64,000 nucleotides of DNA, from positions 124,001 to 188,000 of the forward strand of contig JAUNUK010000004.1 in NCBI GenBank assembly GCA_030538185.1, written 5' to 3'. The DNA comes from Actinomycetaceae bacterium (GTDB lineage: Bacteria; Actinomycetota; Actinomycetes; Actinomycetales; Actinomycetaceae). Both the position numbers and the translations under genes were made by a program. The notes under the pieces were generated by a model. The model saw nothing but the letters and a program-made list of their open reading frames with translations, was not told the origin of the DNA and made no database searches. Shown here in pieces: positions 11,203 to 20,551 of the stretch (positions are counted from its first letter, which is position 1; every line of letters starts with the position of its first letter).

Positions 11203-12849
11203 TCAGAGTGACAATTCGGAGATGTGGTTTTGCAAGGTGACGCCCGCACTTGCGGTATCACGCATATCAGACGATATATCCCCCAGCCTTACCGCATTCT
11301 TTTCGGTGTCTTGGGCAATGTTGGAGATATTGTGAGCAATCTCTGTCGCCCCTGTGGCGGCCTCTTGTACTGACCTAGACATCTCTGCTGTCGTCGCGGT
11401 CTGTTCTTCCACGGCGGCAGCAATGGTGGTCTGGTAGTCGTTAATGGAGGCAATGATGTCAGAGATTTCTTCAATGGCAGTGACAGATTCTGAGATATCC
11501 GCCTGGATTTGTTCAATCCTTTGCGCAATATCACCCGTCGCCTGTGCGGTTTCGGCAGCCAGATCCTTCACTTCGGAGGCCACAACGGCAAAGCCACGCC
11601 CGGCATCCCCTGCTCTCGCTGCCTCGATTGTCGCGTTCAATGCCAAGAGGTTTGTCTGCTCAGCCACGGCCGTAATCGTTTCAATGACCGCACCAATTTC
11701 TTGACTGGATTCTCCAAGCTTCGCAACGGTTTCATTGGTTCTTACCGCCACACGTGTTGCTTCTGCAGCCACATCTGAAGCGGCATTCGCATTCGAGGAG
11801 ATCTCTCTAATGGAGGCACCCATTTCTTCTGCCCCTGCGGCAACGGTCTGAACGTTTCTGGAAACCTGTTCTGCCGCTGCAGCGACGGCCACGGACTGTT
11901 TCCCTGCACCCACCGCTGCTTGCGCAATCATGTCGGAGTGTTCCGCTAGTGCGGTTGTCTCCTCAACTGCCTCCTGGCTAATCCCAGAGACTTCGGACAG
12001 CGTTTGCCTCAATACCTCTGCTGTCTGGTTATATTGTGGCGCCATGTGGCCAATCTCGTCGTTGGAGGTCTTTTCGACGCGATGCACTAGGTCGCCCTCG
12101 GAAAGCTTATTGAGGGTTTCACGCATAGCCAGAGCGGGCCTTTTTACAGAGCGCGCCACGAAAACGACCAGCAGAGTCATAAGGATCCCTGAAACCACAA
12201 GCGTGCTGATGATGATGATCGCAGCGGTTAAAGGCAATCTTTCACCTGAGGAGTATGTACGTTCACCCTCCTGCGTGAACTCTGCAACCAAGGCCTTCGC
12301 ATGTTGCATCAATGTTGCATCTGCGGCCTTCAGGTCCTCGTCAATTGCCTCGACCACGATTCCAGCGTTCGTGCCTGACACATTGGAGACCTTGCTTTGG
12401 AATGAACCAAGGAAGCTAACACCTGCTTCCCAAGAGGTCTTTACCTGCGCCACCATGTCCCGTTGTTTGGAATCCAGCTCAGATACCTCTAATGACTCAA
12501 GGACCTCATTACCATGCGTCACACTCATTTGAATGCGTGAAAAGTAATCCTTATCCAGCTGTGAGCTATTCGTAAATTTGTCACTGGACATAACAGCAAG
12601 GGCCTCAAGGACTGCGCCCGAGGCCTCTCTCCATTCTGCCTCAAGGGTCAGCACCTGCTCTGTCTGTGAAATATGTGCATCATATTCGCGGACTGTGGAT
12701 CTAAATGATTGCAACGAAACTAGAGATACCACCGTCACTATGGCAATAACCACGGTAGCGACCAAACCTACCGCCCACATCTTCATACTGAGCGAGGTTA
12801 CGAATCCTGTTTTCGAAGCAGTGGGTTTCTTGCCTTCAGCTTCCGTCAC
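11203..12849 (-). CDS. Methyl-accepting chemotaxis protein
   Basis: A 548-aa chemoreceptor and first gene of a two-receptor operon. A short cytoplasmic N-terminus is followed by transmembrane helix 1 (~22-44), a helical sensor region (~45-210), transmembrane helix 2 (~218-242), HAMP (~243-295) and a signalling domain with [22 protein letters not shown] choose GTG at 12849 (reads [13 protein letters not shown]), with GAAAGGAAC seven bases upstream; the frame stays open to 13032 but those residues do not look like receptor. A copy of the dispersed word at 12093 encodes SEGD in the HAMP region. Confidence 0.93.
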   Translation of the reverse strand: MTEAEGKKPTASKTGFVTSLSMKMWAVGLVATVVIAIVTVVSLVSLQSFRSTVREYDAHISQTEQVLTLEAEWREASGAVLEALAVMSSDKFTNSSQLDKDYFSRIQMSVTHGNEVLESLEVSELDSKQRDMVAQVKTSWEAGVSFLGSFQSKVSNVSGTNAGIVVEAIDEDLKAADATLMQHAKALVAEFTQEGERTYSSGERLPLTAAIIIISTLVVSGILMTLLVVFVARSVKRPALAMRETLNKLSEGDLVHRVEKTSNDEIGHMAPQYNQTAEVLRQTLSEVSGISQEAVEETTALAEHSDMIAQAAVGAGKQSVAVAAAAEQVSRNVQTVAAGAEEMGASIREISSNANAASDVAAEATRVAVRTNETVAKLGESSQEIGAVIETITAVAEQTNLLALNATIEAARAGDAGRGFAVVASEVKDLAAETAQATGDIAQRIEQIQADISESVTAIEEISDIIASINDYQTTIAAAVEEQTATTAEMSRSVQEAATGATEIAHNISNIAQDTEKNAVRLGDISSDMRDTASAGVTLQNHISELSL

Positions 12850-13094
12850 TTTTGTTCCTTTCAACGGGGCGCTCCAACGCACCCTACGAACAGATAATCG
12901 ACCAAGCACAGGATTCATTAGAGCTTTACTGTGTGCGAAATAGAGCAATTGATCCTTAAACCCAAAGGTCACACAAATATTTCCGGTTTTCCGAATGACT
13001 TTGTACTCACAAACGCACAGGTCAGAATCCAAGCACTGTATCGATTGTAGTTAAAATTCGAAATAAACACGGCCCCGGGGGCACTAACGATGCT

Positions 13095-14861
13095 TTAGCT
13101 CACATTGAGCGCAGCGTTGCCGTCCGACCACACCATAATGGTGGACCAACCCGAAAGTTCATAAAGCCTGGAACGGATAACGACGCGGATTTGCAGGCCA
13201 TTATCAGCCGCACTCACGCCATTCACCGTCAGCTGTGAAGTCTTGGTTCCCTGGAAGTGTCCGTCTTCGGGAAGTGTCTGCCACTGGTTGCCTGCCAGGA
13301 ACTGCCACTCATAATGCGTATCCCAAATTCGACCATCAAGATCGACGAGGGCTTTGGCTTCCCAGGTCACGGTCTCACCGATGGCTGCAGTCTTGGACTC
13401 AGGCATTGCCTCAATGCCTTGAACTGCGACCTTAATGGGTGGTGAGACTGTTTCACCAAGCTCGTTGGTGGCAACTACCCGGAACTCTGTGGCCTTGGCT
13501 CTACTGACATCCCATCCACCCGCGGGGATGAAATCATCTGAGTTGGCTCCTGCTATATCCGTCCACGCGCCTCCGTTGATGCGCTCTTGCCACTGGACGG
13601 TAGGCGTTGGCCAGCCTGAGATTTCCACAGGAATGGGGCTGGTCATCTTGTAGCCTGTACCCGACAAGGGTTGCTCCGGCAAGTAAATCTCCGGGGCCTC
13701 GTTGGTCAGCGGCGTGTGGGGGTCGAACAGGACAACCTGATAGGTGTATTCAGATTGCGCAGTCCCCTTCACGCCAGTGATGTGTACGGTGTACTCCTTG
13801 TTTTCCTGTCCGACGGGCAGGGCTGAATCGTTGAGCGGGGCCATCTTCATCAACAAGGTCGAGTAATCGGCGATATCGCGAGGAGTGTAGGCAATACCAG
13901 GCTGGCCTGGGCGAACAACAATGGTGTTGATAACTGCACCGTCGGGGCCCGTGATGGTCGCATTTGCCTCTGAGAGGTCACCGCCGTGAACCGAGAAAGA
14001 CCAGCGCTCCATGTCCACACCGTTTTGCAGCGAGGGCAACAAGTCCTTGGGGAAGAATCCCTGCGAAGGCCACGACATCCAGTCGGGGGTCGGTGCCGAG
14101 GCATCTTGCATCTGTGCAGCAGCAATACCTGGGTAATCCTCGCCCGTACGGACCTGGATAGCGGTGAAGCCATCCACAACACCAATTCCAGACTGCGAAA
14201 GTTGTGGATCTTGCATGAACAGTCGGTGTCCCATGGTGTCGTTCACGGGGTTATCTTGAGCAGAGAAGTCAATGTAGTACCACAGGATCTGCTGTGCGGG
14301 GCTATGTCCGGTGGACTGTGCCAGGTTGCCATGACGCGAACCGCGTTCGGCCGCCTCGGTTACGCAAGCAAATCCTGCATCTGTGGGGTAGTGCGAAAGT
14401 TTGCCGTTGCGGGCCTGAGTCATGGCTGCGGCCATAGCGTAAGAAGTAATAGGTGAGTTCGTATCAACGTAGACGGCGTTCAAACCGTTAAGGCCACGGA
14501 GGAAGTTCCAAGACTCCACCATTGGAGCAATGCCGTCAGGTATAACAGTCCCGGGCTCACAAGCAGCCAGGTCTGTGCCCTGCGCTTGCGCGACGCGCTT
14601 GTCGTTCTTATTAAAGCGCTCTAAAAATGCGCGCTGCACTTCACCTTTATTGGATGTGTTGATTTGGTTTGCATAAGGACCAGCTGGGGCTTGAATCTCG
14701 CCTGTACCCTGAGCAGAAGTCGCACTCAATCCTGCGGAAAGTGAACCCGTAGAGCCACTTGTAGTAGCTAATTCCATACCGGGGGCGAACATGGAACCAA
14801 GCAAGACGGCGGCCAGGCACCCGGCTAAAGCGCCGAATCCATATTTAACCTGTGCCCTCAT
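13095..14861 (-). CDS. Secreted CAP/SCP-domain protein with Ig-like C-terminus
   Basis: A 588-aa exported protein. The N-terminus MRAQVKYGFGALAGCLAAVLL is a signal peptide. Residues ~100-240 form a CAP (YkwD-like) domain: ESWNFLRGLNGLNAV, then MTQARNGKLSHYP, ILWYYIDF and a GHRLFMQDP segment typical of the CAP core. Residues ~390-580 contain two Ig-like beta modules with the patterns PTVQWQERINGG..W and VTWEAKALVDLDG. No sorting signal or terminal helix is visible, so it is probably secreted. Start ATG 14861 has AAGGATG upstream. Bacterial CAP proteins are often surface or host-interaction factors; the role here is inference. Confidence 0.8.
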   Translation of the reverse strand: MRAQVKYGFGALAGCLAAVLLGSMFAPGMELATTSGSTGSLSAGLSATSAQGTGEIQAPAGPYANQINTSNKGEVQRAFLERFNKNDKRVAQAQGTDLAACEPGTVIPDGIAPMVESWNFLRGLNGLNAVYVDTNSPITSYAMAAAMTQARNGKLSHYPTDAGFACVTEAAERGSRHGNLAQSTGHSPAQQILWYYIDFSAQDNPVNDTMGHRLFMQDPQLSQSGIGVVDGFTAIQVRTGEDYPGIAAAQMQDASAPTPDWMSWPSQGFFPKDLLPSLQNGVDMERWSFSVHGGDLSEANATITGPDGAVINTIVVRPGQPGIAYTPRDIADYSTLLMKMAPLNDSALPVGQENKEYTVHITGVKGTAQSEYTYQVVLFDPHTPLTNEAPEIYLPEQPLSGTGYKMTSPIPVEISGWPTPTVQWQERINGGAWTDIAGANSDDFIPAGGWDVSRAKATEFRVVATNELGETVSPPIKVAVQGIEAMPESKTAAIGETVTWEAKALVDLDGRIWDTHYEWQFLAGNQWQTLPEDGHFQGTKTSQLTVNGVSAADNGLQIRVVIRSRLYELSGWSTIMVWSDGNAALNVS

Positions 14862-15387
14862 GATGCATCCTTATCATCTATTACGTCAGCGTTCCGTCGC
14901 TGTACACCCCTATGGAATCGCCATTTCGAAACCAAATCAAGACCTTTCTGTGCACATTTGGCATCTTAAGTTTAGATCAAACGTTCAAATGTTAGGACTT
15001 ACCATATGTAAACCTATGTTGACCTGCCAAGTTTGGTATTGTTCGATATTGTTGGGTTTTTACAAGTGGTAAGGTTCTAAGATTTTTGTGACCAGCATCA
15101 CAGGTGCATTTGAACCTCGATCTGTACCATCAGAATTTTCCCAGGAACCAAACAGATTGTGCCCAGTTTTCGGTTTTTTTCCACTGAAAATTGCATGGTT
15201 TATTACGGACACACCGAAAGATATGATCAATATGCTCGCTGAATTTGTGGTGCATAATGTGCGAACCCGGAATAAAAATAACTAGCAGCTTTCCAATCCT
15301 GGGCGCTGAGGAATGTCCCCATTGGCGAAATTCCCAGTTTCTAACTAAGTTGGCTAAGGAAGATCCCACCTATTTGGAGTAATAACT
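14862..15387. other. 526-bp AT-rich divergent promoter region
   Basis: Lies between the leftward CAP gene and rightward topA. It is noticeably more AT-rich than the rest of the window. Frames inside (such as one at 15088-15285) lack ribosome sites and protein-like composition. It presumably holds both promoters; supercoiling control of topA would act here. No palindromic operator stood out. Confidence 0.6.
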
Positions 15388-18210
15388 GTGAGCGGCACAA
15401 AACTTGTCATCGTCGAGTCTCCTGCAAAGGCCCGCACCATCTCCAATTACTTGGGCGCATCCTTCCAAGTAAACGCCTCAGTAGGGCACATCCGTGACCT
15501 TGCCCAGCCCTCCCAGCTACCCGCCGACATGAAGAAAGGCCCCTACGGCCGTTTCGCCGTCAACATTGAGGACAACTTCGAGCCCTACTACTTGGTCGAT
15601 TCCGATAAGAAGAAAAAAGTCGCAGAACTCAAACGTGAATTAAAGGAAGCCGACGAGCTCTACCTGGCAACAGACGAGGACCGCGAAGGTGAGGCAATAG
15701 CCTGGCACCTCATACAGGTCCTACAACCCAAGGTCCCTGTCAAACGCATGGTCTTCCACGAAATCACCCGCGAAGCCATCGAGCGCGCCCTAGAAAACAC
15801 TCGAGACATCGACAAAGACCTCGTCGACGCCCAAGAAACCCGGCGCATCCTCGATCGCCTCTACGGCTACGAGGTCTCCCCCCTGCTATGGCGCAAAATC
15901 AAACCCGGCCTGTCTGCTGGCCGCGTCCAAAGCGTGGCCACCCGCATGTTGGTCGACCGCGAACGCGAACGTATGGCCTTCATCTCGGCAGAATATTGGG
16001 ACATCCTGGCCTATTTGGCTACTTCCGAGGGCGACACAGGTACCCAGCCTGGCTTTGAAGCCAAGGCCATAGAGGTTAATGGAGTAAAAATCGCCACAGG
16101 CCGCGACTTCGGCGACGATGGCACCTTAACGCCCTCGGCGAAAAAAAATGGGGTGGTGGCCCTGGACCAAAAGCAGGCTCTGGCCTTGGGTGAAACCCTG
16201 CGTAAACCCGAAACAACCTGGACCGTAAACTCTGTCGAAACGAAGCCCTACACGAGGCGGCCCGCCCCGCCGTTTACGACCTCGACACTGCAGCAGGAGG
16301 CCTCGCGAAAGCTGCGGGTTTCCTCACGGGAGGCCATGCGCACGGCGCAAACCCTATACGAAAACGGGTACATCACCTATATGCGTACAGATTCCGTGGC
16401 GCTTTCTGCGCAGGCCGTGAACGCTGCACGTTCCCAGGCATCCAAGCTTTATGGTGCGGATACTGTGCCAGACAAGCCGCGCGTGTACGCAACCAAAACG
16501 AAAGGCGCCCAGGAAGCCCATGAGGCAATTCGCCCCGCAGGTGACCACTTCCGCACACCTGACCAGGTAAAGGACTCTCTAAGTCCGGCTGAACTGGCGC
16601 TGTACACGCTGATTTGGAAGAGGACCCTGGCTTCGCAGATGACGGACGCCAAGGGCACAACCAATACGGTGCGTGTAGGAGCGGCGAACCCTGGCTTGGC
16701 TGGGGTTGTTGACGGCGGGGCTGGCACTTCATCTGCCGGCAATAGCCAGATGTTGTTTTCCGCCGCCGGAACCGTCATTACACACCGCGGATTCATGGCC
16801 GCCTACGAGGAAGGACGCGACGCCTCGCAATATGACGGACGCGGGGATGGGGACGCCGACGATAAGCGCCTGCCAGCCTTGGACAAGGGGCAAGAACTTC
16901 GAGCACTTGAGGTCGACACCTCCGAAGACAGGCGCCACAAGACCAGTCCGCCGCCGCGCTTCACCGAGGCATCCTTGGTCAAGGCCATGGAAGAACGCGG
17001 GATCGGCAGACCTTCGACGTATGCGTCAACGATTTCCACAATCACCGACCGCGGCTATGTGAGTCGACGCGGACAGGCACTTTCACCCACGTGGGTAGCC
17101 TTTTCGGTCACCCGATTGCTCGAAGAAAACCTGGGCGACCTGGTCGATTACGATTTTACTGCCACCATGGAAGAGGACCTTGACCGCATTGCCGAGGGCG
17201 TACAAGACCGCGTCACTTGGCTACGCGCCTTCTTCTTGGGCGACAACGATCGCGCAGGTTTGCAGGCAGAAGTCGCAGGACTAGGCGATATTGACGCACA
17301 TGCTTTGAACGCAACACCCATTGCCGAGGGCGTCACCTTGCGGGTCGGGCGCTACGGTCCATTCCTGGAGGCAGGGGATCGCAGGGCTTCTGTGCCCGAC
17401 GAATTACCACCTGATGAACTGACGGCCGAAAAGGCTCAAGAACTGTTGACGGCCGCCGCGGACGACGGGCGTGAACTGGGCGTTCATCCAGAAACAGGGC
17501 GGATGTTGGTGGCCAAGGCTGGGCGCTTTGGGCCATATATTACTGAGGTGATTCCTGAGGATCCGCCCTCGGAAGAAGAAACTGACGCTGCTGCTGGCAC
17601 TGGTGCGAAAAAACCCGCGCGTAAGAAGGCCGCGGCGAAGGTGAAGCCTCGGACTGCGTCTTTGTTTAAGTCGATGTCCCTTGCAACCGTGACACTGGAA
17701 GATGCCGTGCAGCTTTTGTCGCTACCGCGCGTCGTGGGTGTCAGTGCTGATGGAGTTGAGATTACTGCACAAAACGGACGCTATGGACCGTACTTGAAGA
17801 AGGGCACCGATTCCAGGTCGCTGACCGAAGAATCGCAGCTCTTGACCTTGACCCTGGAAGAAGCCGAGGCGATTTACGCCCAGCCCAAGACTCGGGGGCG
17901 GGCTGCGGCAAAACCCCCCTTGCTGGAATTCGGCGAAGATCCTGTATCCGGTAAGAAGGTCGTCGTCAAGGACGGGCGCTTTGGGCCCTATGTAACCGAC
18001 GGTACAACCAATGTCACGGTCCCCCGCAGCGTGGATCCCGCAACCCTGACCGAATCGCGAGCCTTTGAGCTATTGGCTGAGAAACGCGCGAAAGGGCCGG
18101 TGACCAAGAAGGCGCCCGCACGCAAGAAGCCCGCCGCCAAGAAAGCGCCTGCGAAGCGTGCGACGGCCGCGAAGAAGCCTGCTGCCAAAAAGTCTGCCTC
18201 GAAGGAGTAG
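15388..18210 (+). CDS. topA: DNA topoisomerase I
   Basis: Type IA enzyme that relaxes negative supercoils through a 5'-phosphotyrosine intermediate. It has 940 aa. The Toprim domain (1-~130) shows KLVIVESPAKA and ATDEDREGEAIAWHL. The catalytic Tyr lies in YITYMRTDS (~residue 330). From ~640 on there are four actinobacterial-type repeats with (G)R(Y/F)GP(Y/F) cores (GRYGPFLEAG, AGRFGPYITEV, GRYGPYLKKGT, DGRFGPYVTDG). The tail is Lys/Ala-rich (PAKKAPAKRATAAKK), known in actinobacteria to aid DNA binding and processivity. GTG start with GGAG upstream. Five copies of the CCGAGGGCG word fall in the gene (16025, 16130, 17192, 17324, 17564). Confidence 0.97.
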   Translation: MSGTKLVIVESPAKARTISNYLGASFQVNASVGHIRDLAQPSQLPADMKKGPYGRFAVNIEDNFEPYYLVDSDKKKKVAELKRELKEADELYLATDEDREGEAIAWHLIQVLQPKVPVKRMVFHEITREAIERALENTRDIDKDLVDAQETRRILDRLYGYEVSPLLWRKIKPGLSAGRVQSVATRMLVDRERERMAFISAEYWDILAYLATSEGDTGTQPGFEAKAIEVNGVKIATGRDFGDDGTLTPSAKKNGVVALDQKQALALGETLRKPETTWTVNSVETKPYTRRPAPPFTTSTLQQEASRKLRVSSREAMRTAQTLYENGYITYMRTDSVALSAQAVNAARSQASKLYGADTVPDKPRVYATKTKGAQEAHEAIRPAGDHFRTPDQVKDSLSPAELALYTLIWKRTLASQMTDAKGTTNTVRVGAANPGLAGVVDGGAGTSSAGNSQMLFSAAGTVITHRGFMAAYEEGRDASQYDGRGDGDADDKRLPALDKGQELRALEVDTSEDRRHKTSPPPRFTEASLVKAMEERGIGRPSTYASTISTITDRGYVSRRGQALSPTWVAFSVTRLLEENLGDLVDYDFTATMEEDLDRIAEGVQDRVTWLRAFFLGDNDRAGLQAEVAGLGDIDAHALNATPIAEGVTLRVGRYGPFLEAGDRRASVPDELPPDELTAEKAQELLTAAADDGRELGVHPETGRMLVAKAGRFGPYITEVIPEDPPSEEETDAAAGTGAKKPARKKAAAKVKPRTASLFKSMSLATVTLEDAVQLLSLPRVVGVSADGVEITAQNGRYGPYLKKGTDSRSLTEESQLLTLTLEEAEAIYAQPKTRGRAAAKPPLLEFGEDPVSGKKVVVKDGRFGPYVTDGTTNVTVPRSVDPATLTESRAFELLAEKRAKGPVTKKAPARKKPAAKKAPAKRATAAKKPAAKKSASKE

Positions 18211-18423
18211 TCCTTACTTCCGCGAAAGCGAGCTTGGTAGCGCTACAGTCATGAGCTAAGCAGCACTCTCACGGGTAATCGGCGTTAACTCATAACTTCC
18301 CAGGATATTGACAGGAAACTTTCTGCCCGTTTTCTGCTCTATAAGCTACGATGGGTGAGCTTGCACGTATCTGTGCAGGCAGGCAGCTAGGATTGCTGCT
18401 TGAAAGCCGGAGGAGGTGCTGTA

Positions 18424-18732
18424 GTGAGTTTTGCAATTACGCAAAGTAATATCGCGTCGACCACGATGCGATCCACTAAACAGGACCCCGAGCCGGTCAA
18501 CCAACGCGAAAGCACGGATGCACCCGCGAAGCGTGAAGTTGTCGACGAAGCACAGGTTAGTGCACGCATATCTGAGAAGGAAAAGGTATCTGGGGATACC
18601 GCCATTGCAGATTTTGCAACTGCCTCTACCGCCGCCGACACGCTGACCAGCCGCATCCCTGCCGAGCCTGGTTTGGCCCTTGGGGCCCAAGCCCGACTAG
18701 ATCCAGACAACTCTGTGACCTTGTTGCGCTAA
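18424..18732 (+). CDS. Small disordered protein of unknown function
   Basis: A 102-aa product starting at GTG 18424 (reads VSFAITQSNIASTTM), with a strong GGAGGAGG seven bases upstream. It is rich in Ser, Thr, Ala, Glu and Lys, with no membrane segment, Cys or recognised motif; the middle (QDPEPVNQRESTDAPAKRE) should be unstructured. A perfect terminator follows, so it is a self-contained unit. I do not recognise the family. Good ribosome site plus dedicated terminator argue that it is real. Confidence 0.6.
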   Translation: MSFAITQSNIASTTMRSTKQDPEPVNQRESTDAPAKREVVDEAQVSARISEKEKVSGDTAIADFATASTAADTLTSRIPAEPGLALGAQARLDPDNSVTLLR

Positions 18733-18766
18733 ACGCTTCGCCGTGGATGCTCCACAGCAAGCATTC

Positions 18767-18807
18767 GGAGGTCGTGACCAACAACCCGGTCACGACCTCC
18801 GCTTTTT
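18767..18807 (+). terminator. Rho-independent terminator
   Basis: A perfect 13-bp stem, GGAGGTCGTGACC (18767-18779) with GGTCACGACCTCC (18788-18800), has an 8-nt loop and is followed by GCTTTTTCT. It ends the small-protein gene. Confidence 0.95.
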
Positions 18808-18870
18808 CTCTCACCTCCCCGCACCTCCGGCATCTGACCCCTTTTCGTGCACTTTTCCTTCTTTCGGCGC

Positions 18871-18885
18871 GATAATACTTAGGTG
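18871..18885 (+). promoter_or_regulatory. -10 element for a leaderless mRNA
   Basis: GATAAT at 18871-18876 is followed after 6 nt by the GTG start codon at 18883. There is no Shine-Dalgarno sequence upstream of that codon. Transcription would begin at the first base of the coding region, a common arrangement in actinobacteria. Confidence 0.55.
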
Positions 18886-20505
18886 AACACCACTGTTGCC
18901 CCGCCCGCTGTTTCTGCTGACCTTGCCGCGCGCCTGCGTGCGGATTTTCTGGCAGCCCGCTGGACAAATGACCACATCGCTGCCCTTTTAGGTGATGTCA
19001 TTGCCGGGGCCATGGCGCGCGGCCACTTCGGCCCAGCACGCGTGCGCTGCGCCGAGGCCATTGACCGCCGCGAAAGCACACGGGCCTGCGCCGCACTGAC
19101 GGCCCTGTTTATGCTTGGCGGCTCGGTGACCAGCGAAGACGTGCAGGCAGCCCTGCCTTCTGTGACCATCGAGGAATTGACCCAAGCCAATCTGCTGAGT
19201 CCCGTCCCTTCGCCCTCGGAAATTCCCAACAGACGCTGGTGTTCGCCTATCGACTTGCGACCTCACGAAATTATTTCCGAGGGCGAAGGCGCAAGTGCTC
19301 CAGCCGACACGATCTGGTGGATTGCTTCGGACATCGGGGAAGAACGCCTGCCACCTGGCGTGCCACTGCCGCGCGAACACGTGATGGGACTGGGGCAGGC
19401 GACCTTGTCACTGCTGCGTTCCATGGTTACCACGCCCTGCGAAACTGCCTTGGACCTGGGTACGGGCTGCGGGATTGTGGCCATGCACATGACCAGGTTT
19501 GCATCCCACGTCACGGCCAGCGACCTGTCCGCGCGCGCCCTGGGTTTCGCACGTTTCAACGCGACCTTGGCAGGCCTTGGGGCAGACTGCCTGCGTTTCG
19601 TACAAGGCTCTTTCTTTGAGCCGGTCGCGGACCAATGTTTTGACCGGATTGTTAGTAACCCGCCCTTCGTCATCACCCCACAAGAACTGCGCGACCAGGG
19701 GGTTTGGCAGTACCGCGACGCCGGCCTACCTGGGGATTCACTGATTCCCGCGCTGCTGACCGAGGCTGCAGGGCACCTGAACCCTGGCGGCCTGCTAACC
19801 ATGCTGGCCAACTGGGAGGTGCATGCCCCAGATGCGGATCCGCACGGGTTAGAACGTGTCGAGACCTGGCTAAACAAGGCAGGACTGGACGCCTGGGTTG
19901 TGGCACGCGAGGTTTTGGATACAGCACAGTACGCCGAGATGTGGCTACGCGACGGCGGCCTTGAGGCACAGTCCAACACCGAAGACAGTCTTTTCGAACG
20001 CGGCCTTAACTCTTATCTGTCTGATTTCGAGGCCCGAGGGGTTAGCGGGGTTGCCCTCGGCATCATTAACGCACGTCTTTCTGAGACTCCTTCTTCAAAG
20101 ACACGCGTATTCTTACAGGCCAACCTCGGTCCCGAGGGCGCTCCGACAGGGACTCGGGCGCTTGAGGTTTACCTGGCGTTGGATTGGCTGGCAGCACACC
20201 CGAGCGAGGAAGAGCGCTTGGACGCTCGCTTACATCTGGCAGATTCTGTTCTGGAAGAGCACACCCAACGCCCTGGAACGGGCGATTTGCTGGCCATACG
20301 CCTACACAGTCCCACACTTGGGTGGTCCGCAAGCGACCTATCCCCCGAGATCGTCGGCCTATTAGGCGCCCTAGATGGCGACCTGAGCGTCTCACAAGCA
20401 GCCACAGGCGTTGCAGTCCTGACAGATCAAGACCCCATGACAGTGCGCACCCACATAGCAAGCCGCCTCCCAGACCTACTGCTGCAAGGAGTCCTCAGTG
20501 TTTAA
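18883..20505 (+). CDS. HemK-like SAM-dependent methyltransferase
   Basis: A 540-aa product. The N-terminal ~170 residues are helical. The central Rossmann methyltransferase shows the SAM loop ALDLGTGCGIVAMHMTRF, the acidic VTASDLS, and the catalytic NPPF in FDRIVSNPPFVITPQE, the (D/N)PP(Y/F) signature of N5-glutamine and N6-adenine methyltransferases. A further ~200-residue domain follows. The three-part arrangement matches an actinobacterial family often annotated only as methyltransferase. The substrate is not known; release factor, ribosomal protein and RNA are all possible. The mRNA looks leaderless. Two full copies of the dispersed word in inverted orientation (19211, 19273) encode PSEI and SEGE in a poorly conserved-looking stretch. 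Confidence 0.8.
   Translation: MNTTVAPPAVSADLAARLRADFLAARWTNDHIAALLGDVIAGAMARGHFGPARVRCAEAIDRRESTRACAALTALFMLGGSVTSEDVQAALPSVTIEELTQANLLSPVPSPSEIPNRRWCSPIDLRPHEIISEGEGASAPADTIWWIASDIGEERLPPGVPLPREHVMGLGQATLSLLRSMVTTPCETALDLGTGCGIVAMHMTRFASHVTASDLSARALGFARFNATLAGLGADCLRFVQGSFFEPVADQCFDRIVSNPPFVITPQELRDQGVWQYRDAGLPGDSLIPALLTEAAGHLNPGGLLTMLANWEVHAPDADPHGLERVETWLNKAGLDAWVVAREVLDTAQYAEMWLRDGGLEAQSNTEDSLFERGLNSYLSDFEARGVSGVALGIINARLSETPSSKTRVFLQANLGPEGAPTGTRALEVYLALDWLAAHPSEEERLDARLHLADSVLEEHTQRPGTGDLLAIRLHSPTLGWSASDLSPEIVGLLGALDGDLSVSQAATGVAVLTDQDPMTVRTHIASRLPDLLLQGVLSV
19211..19285. repeat. Inverted pair of the 13-base word inside a gene
   Basis: CGCCCTCGGAAAT at 19211-19223 and ATTTCCGAGGGCG at 19273-19285 are perfect inverted copies 49 nt apart, within the methyltransferase gene. 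The spacer equals that of the intergenic pair at 7380-7454. Confidence 0.85.
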
Positions 20506-20551
20506 TTACGCGTAGTTTAATTGCACGGCAAAATTACCCGCGCGCTAGTCC

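Noticed and set aside
18308-18345. TTGACA and TATAAG as a promoter for the small disordered protein
   Set aside because: The spacing is 26 bp, too wide for a normal sigma-70 promoter.
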